Assembly (NCBI GenBank): GCA_003852805.1
Contig: RDDY01000084.1
Coordinates: 1 to 7,770 of the forward strand
DNA length: 7,770 nucleotides
DNA from: Chryseobacterium sp.
GTDB lineage: Bacteria > Bacteroidota > Bacteroidia > Flavobacteriales > Weeksellaceae
Reading direction: 5' to 3'
Below the pieces are notes generated by a model. That model was given only the letters and a program-made list of their open reading frames with translations. It was not told the DNA's origin and made no database searches. Shown in pieces: positions 5,960-7,770 of the stretch. Position 1 is the first letter of the stretch. Every line of letters starts with the position of its first letter. The position numbers were made by a program, and so were the translations under genes.

Positions 5960-7770
5960 ATGGAAGCAGAATTAAAGAAGACTCTACCGACAGAACTATT
6001 ACTGAAAGCATACGCACACATGATGCAGGCACGCGAGATTGCGATTCTCTATGATGAGCGCCGCGCACAAACACCTTATGTGCACAGCACCTCTCGCGGC
6101 CATGAGGCCATCCAACTGGCGGCTGCTTATCAACTGCAAAGCCACGATTGGGTCAGTCCGTATTATCGGGATGAAGCAATGCTTTTAGGTATGGGATTCC
6201 GTCCGTACGACCTGATGCTGCAACTGCTGGCCAAAGCAGATGATCCTTTCTCCGGCGGCCGTTCCTATTACAGCCATCCGTCATCGCTCGATGAAGCATT
6301 GCCCAAAATCATCCACCAGAGCAGCGCCACCGGCATGCAAGCCATTCCCACTACAGGCGTGGCGCAGGGTTTGAAATACAAGCAGGAAATGGGCTTGGGG
6401 AATTATGAGGTTCCGCCCGTTGTGATTTGCAGCTTGGGCGACAACAGCGTAACCGAGGGCGAAGTGAGCGAGGCTTGGCAGTTTGCGGCACTGCATCAGC
6501 TTCCGATTATTTACTTGGTTCAGGACAACGATTGGGGAATTTCCGTTACCGCGAAGGAAGCCCGCACCATGGACGCCTACGATTATGCCGCAGGCTTCAC
6601 GGGACTCGCGCGGATGCGGATTGACGGAACCGATTTTACCGAATCGTTCAACGGCATGAAAAAAGCCGTCGATTTTGTACGGAACGAGCAAAAACCCGTA
6701 GTCGTTTGTGCCAAGACCGTTCTCTTGGGCCACCACACTTCCGGCGTACGCAGGGAAATGTACCGACCGCAAGATGATTTCGAGCTTCACAGCGAGAAAG
6801 ATCCGGGTGTATTGCTCCGCGCCGCTTTGATGGACGGAGGTATCGATGAAACTGAACTCAACACCATAGAAAAAGATGCGCGAGAGAGCGTTCGCGCCGA
6901 CTTTGAAAAAGCGCTTGCGATGCCCGAGCCGTCGGCCGAAGACGTAGAAAAGCATGTCTTCGCGCCCACGCCGATTACCGAGGAAACCGGAGAACGCAGC
7001 CCGGTAGGCGGACAAAAAATTGTAATGGTGGATGCGTCCATCCACGCCATCGAAGAATTGATGAACAAGCACCCCGAAGCGCTGCTTTACGGCCAAGATG
7101 TGGGTGAACTCATCGGCGGGGTTTTCCGCGAAGCGGTGACTTTGCAGAAGAAGTTCGGCAAAAAGCGTGTTTTCAATACAGCCATTCAAGAGGCTTACAT
7201 CATCGGCTCTACGGTAGGGATGAGCGCGGTGGGTCTGAAACCGATCGTGGAAGTGCAATTCGCCGACTATATCTATCCGGGCATCAACCAATTGGTAACC
7301 GAGATTTCAAAATCTTGTTATCTGTCCAACGGCAAGTTTCCCGTCGGCAACATCATCCGCGTGCCCATCGGCGCATACGGCGGCGGCGGACCGTATCATA
7401 GCGGCAGCGTGGAAAGCATGCTGGCCAATATAAAGGGAATCAAAATAGCTTATCCATCCAATGCCGCAGATTTCAAAGGTCTTTTCAAAGCGGCATATTA
7501 CGACCCGAATCCTGTGGTTATGTTGGAACACAAAGGACTCTATTGGTCAAAGGTACCCGGAACCGATGCCGCCAAAACCGTCGAGCCGGCTGAAGATTAC
7601 ATACTGCCGTTCGGGAAAGGCCGCGTGGTCTCGGAAGCGGACCGCAATCAAACCGAAAAAGGCCGCAGCCTCTGCATCATCACGTACGGTATGGGTGTTT
7701 ATTGGGCGAGCGCGGCAGCCAAGAGTTTCGACGGTCGAGTAGAAATCATCGATATCCGTACGCTGTATCC
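5960..7770 (+). CDS. Thiamine-diphosphate-dependent 2-oxoacid dehydrogenase E1, alpha-beta fusion, truncated at C-terminus by window edge
   Basis: E1 decarboxylates a 2-oxoacid and passes the acyl group to the lipoyl arm of E2. Here both E1 subunits are in one chain; 603 codons are visible without a stop. The alpha-like part (about 1-335) holds HSTSRGHEA, SPYYRDEAMLLGMG, the ThDP/Mg motif GDNSVTEGE (160-168) closing with QDN (188-190), and HHTSGVR (258-264), equivalent to the alpha-subunit loop near the active site. The beta-like part begins near 354 (KIVMVDAS). It has LYGQDVG, AIQEAYIIGSTVGMSAVGLKPIVE with the likely cofactor-activating glutamate E411, and GAYGGGGPYHSGSVES with an active-site histidine candidate H480. 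The usual length of about 660-690 residues means some 60-90 residues are missing. The fused form is common in Bacteroidota. Branched-chain 2-oxoacids are the likely substrate, pyruvate the alternative. The ATG is the first in frame, after a TAA at 5933-5935. Confidence 0.95.
   Translation, partial: MEAELKKTLPTELLLKAYAHMMQAREIAILYDERRAQTPYVHSTSRGHEAIQLAAAYQLQSHDWVSPYYRDEAMLLGMGFRPYDLMLQLLAKADDPFSGGRSYYSHPSSLDEALPKIIHQSSATGMQAIPTTGVAQGLKYKQEMGLGNYEVPPVVICSLGDNSVTEGEVSEAWQFAALHQLPIIYLVQDNDWGISVTAKEARTMDAYDYAAGFTGLARMRIDGTDFTESFNGMKKAVDFVRNEQKPVVVCAKTVLLGHHTSGVRREMYRPQDDFELHSEKDPGVLLRAALMDGGIDETELNTIEKDARESVRADFEKALAMPEPSAEDVEKHVFAPTPITEETGERSPVGGQKIVMVDASIHAIEELMNKHPEALLYGQDVGELIGGVFREAVTLQKKFGKKRVFNTAIQEAYIIGSTVGMSAVGLKPIVEVQFADYIYPGINQLVTEISKSCYLSNGKFPVGNIIRVPIGAYGGGGPYHSGSVESMLANIKGIKIAYPSNAADFKGLFKAAYYDPNPVVMLEHKGLYWSKVPGTDAAKTVEPAEDYILPFGKGRVVSEADRNQTEKGRSLCIITYGMGVYWASAAAKSFDGRVEIIDIRTLY

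Noticed and set aside
6281..7291. Long 336-codon open frame on the minus strand
   Set aside because: It lies wholly antisense to the fused E1 gene, whose domains and motifs run continuously through it. The translated sequence is rich in H, R and F with no recognisable domain, as expected for a shadow frame in moderate-GC coding DNA.
1..7770. CRISPR arrays, tRNA or rRNA genes, insertion sequences, phage or defence genes
   Set aside because: I saw no regularly spaced direct repeats, no tRNA-like cloverleaf or rRNA segments, no transposase motifs and no terminal inverted repeats. The gene content is ordinary chromosomal transport and metabolism.

Overview
The window looks like a chromosomal segment from a member of the Bacteroidota. 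The evidence is threefold. Three intergenic regions carry the phylum's characteristic -7 promoter box, TAnnTTTG, close to start codons. Shine-Dalgarno sequences are absent or weak. The gene content also fits: a TetR/TolC/adaptor/RND efflux operon, a GldA-like ABC ATPase, and the alpha-beta fused E1 dehydrogenase common in this phylum. Coding DNA looks moderate in GC, while the intergenic DNA is strongly AT-rich. I cannot name a genus.

Left part (1-4943, minus strand): a compact efflux operon read right to left. It starts with a TetR-family repressor (4943-4350). Two bases later comes a TolC-type outer-membrane channel (4347-2944), then a periplasmic adaptor (2925-1852), then an RND pump of the HAE1/AcrB type. 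The pump starts at a GTG at 1810 and runs off the left edge with 603 codons visible. Together these should form a tripartite pump spanning both membranes, with the repressor as first gene and probably autoregulating. A good -7/-33 promoter, an 18-bp near-palindrome at the expected transcription start and a second inverted repeat over the -33 element lie just upstream of the repressor.

Middle (4944-5959): a 129-bp spacer with the efflux promoter. Next is a stand-alone ABC ATPase of the GldA type on the minus strand, whose start is best placed at 5783 because the in-frame ATG at 5813 lies upstream of the -7 box. Then comes an AT-rich divergent promoter region of about 175 bp (5784-5959). No permease gene for the ATPase is visible.

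Right part (5960-7770, plus strand): a thiamine-diphosphate-dependent 2-oxoacid dehydrogenase E1 with the alpha and beta parts in one chain, cut by the right edge with 603 codons visible. Its -7 box ends only five bases before the ATG, so the mRNA is probably leaderless or nearly so.

Nothing here looks like an undescribed system. The gene families are well known. The points worth a second look are start-site choice, promoter/operator architecture, the near-leaderless E1 transcript and a GDN variant of the ThDP motif.
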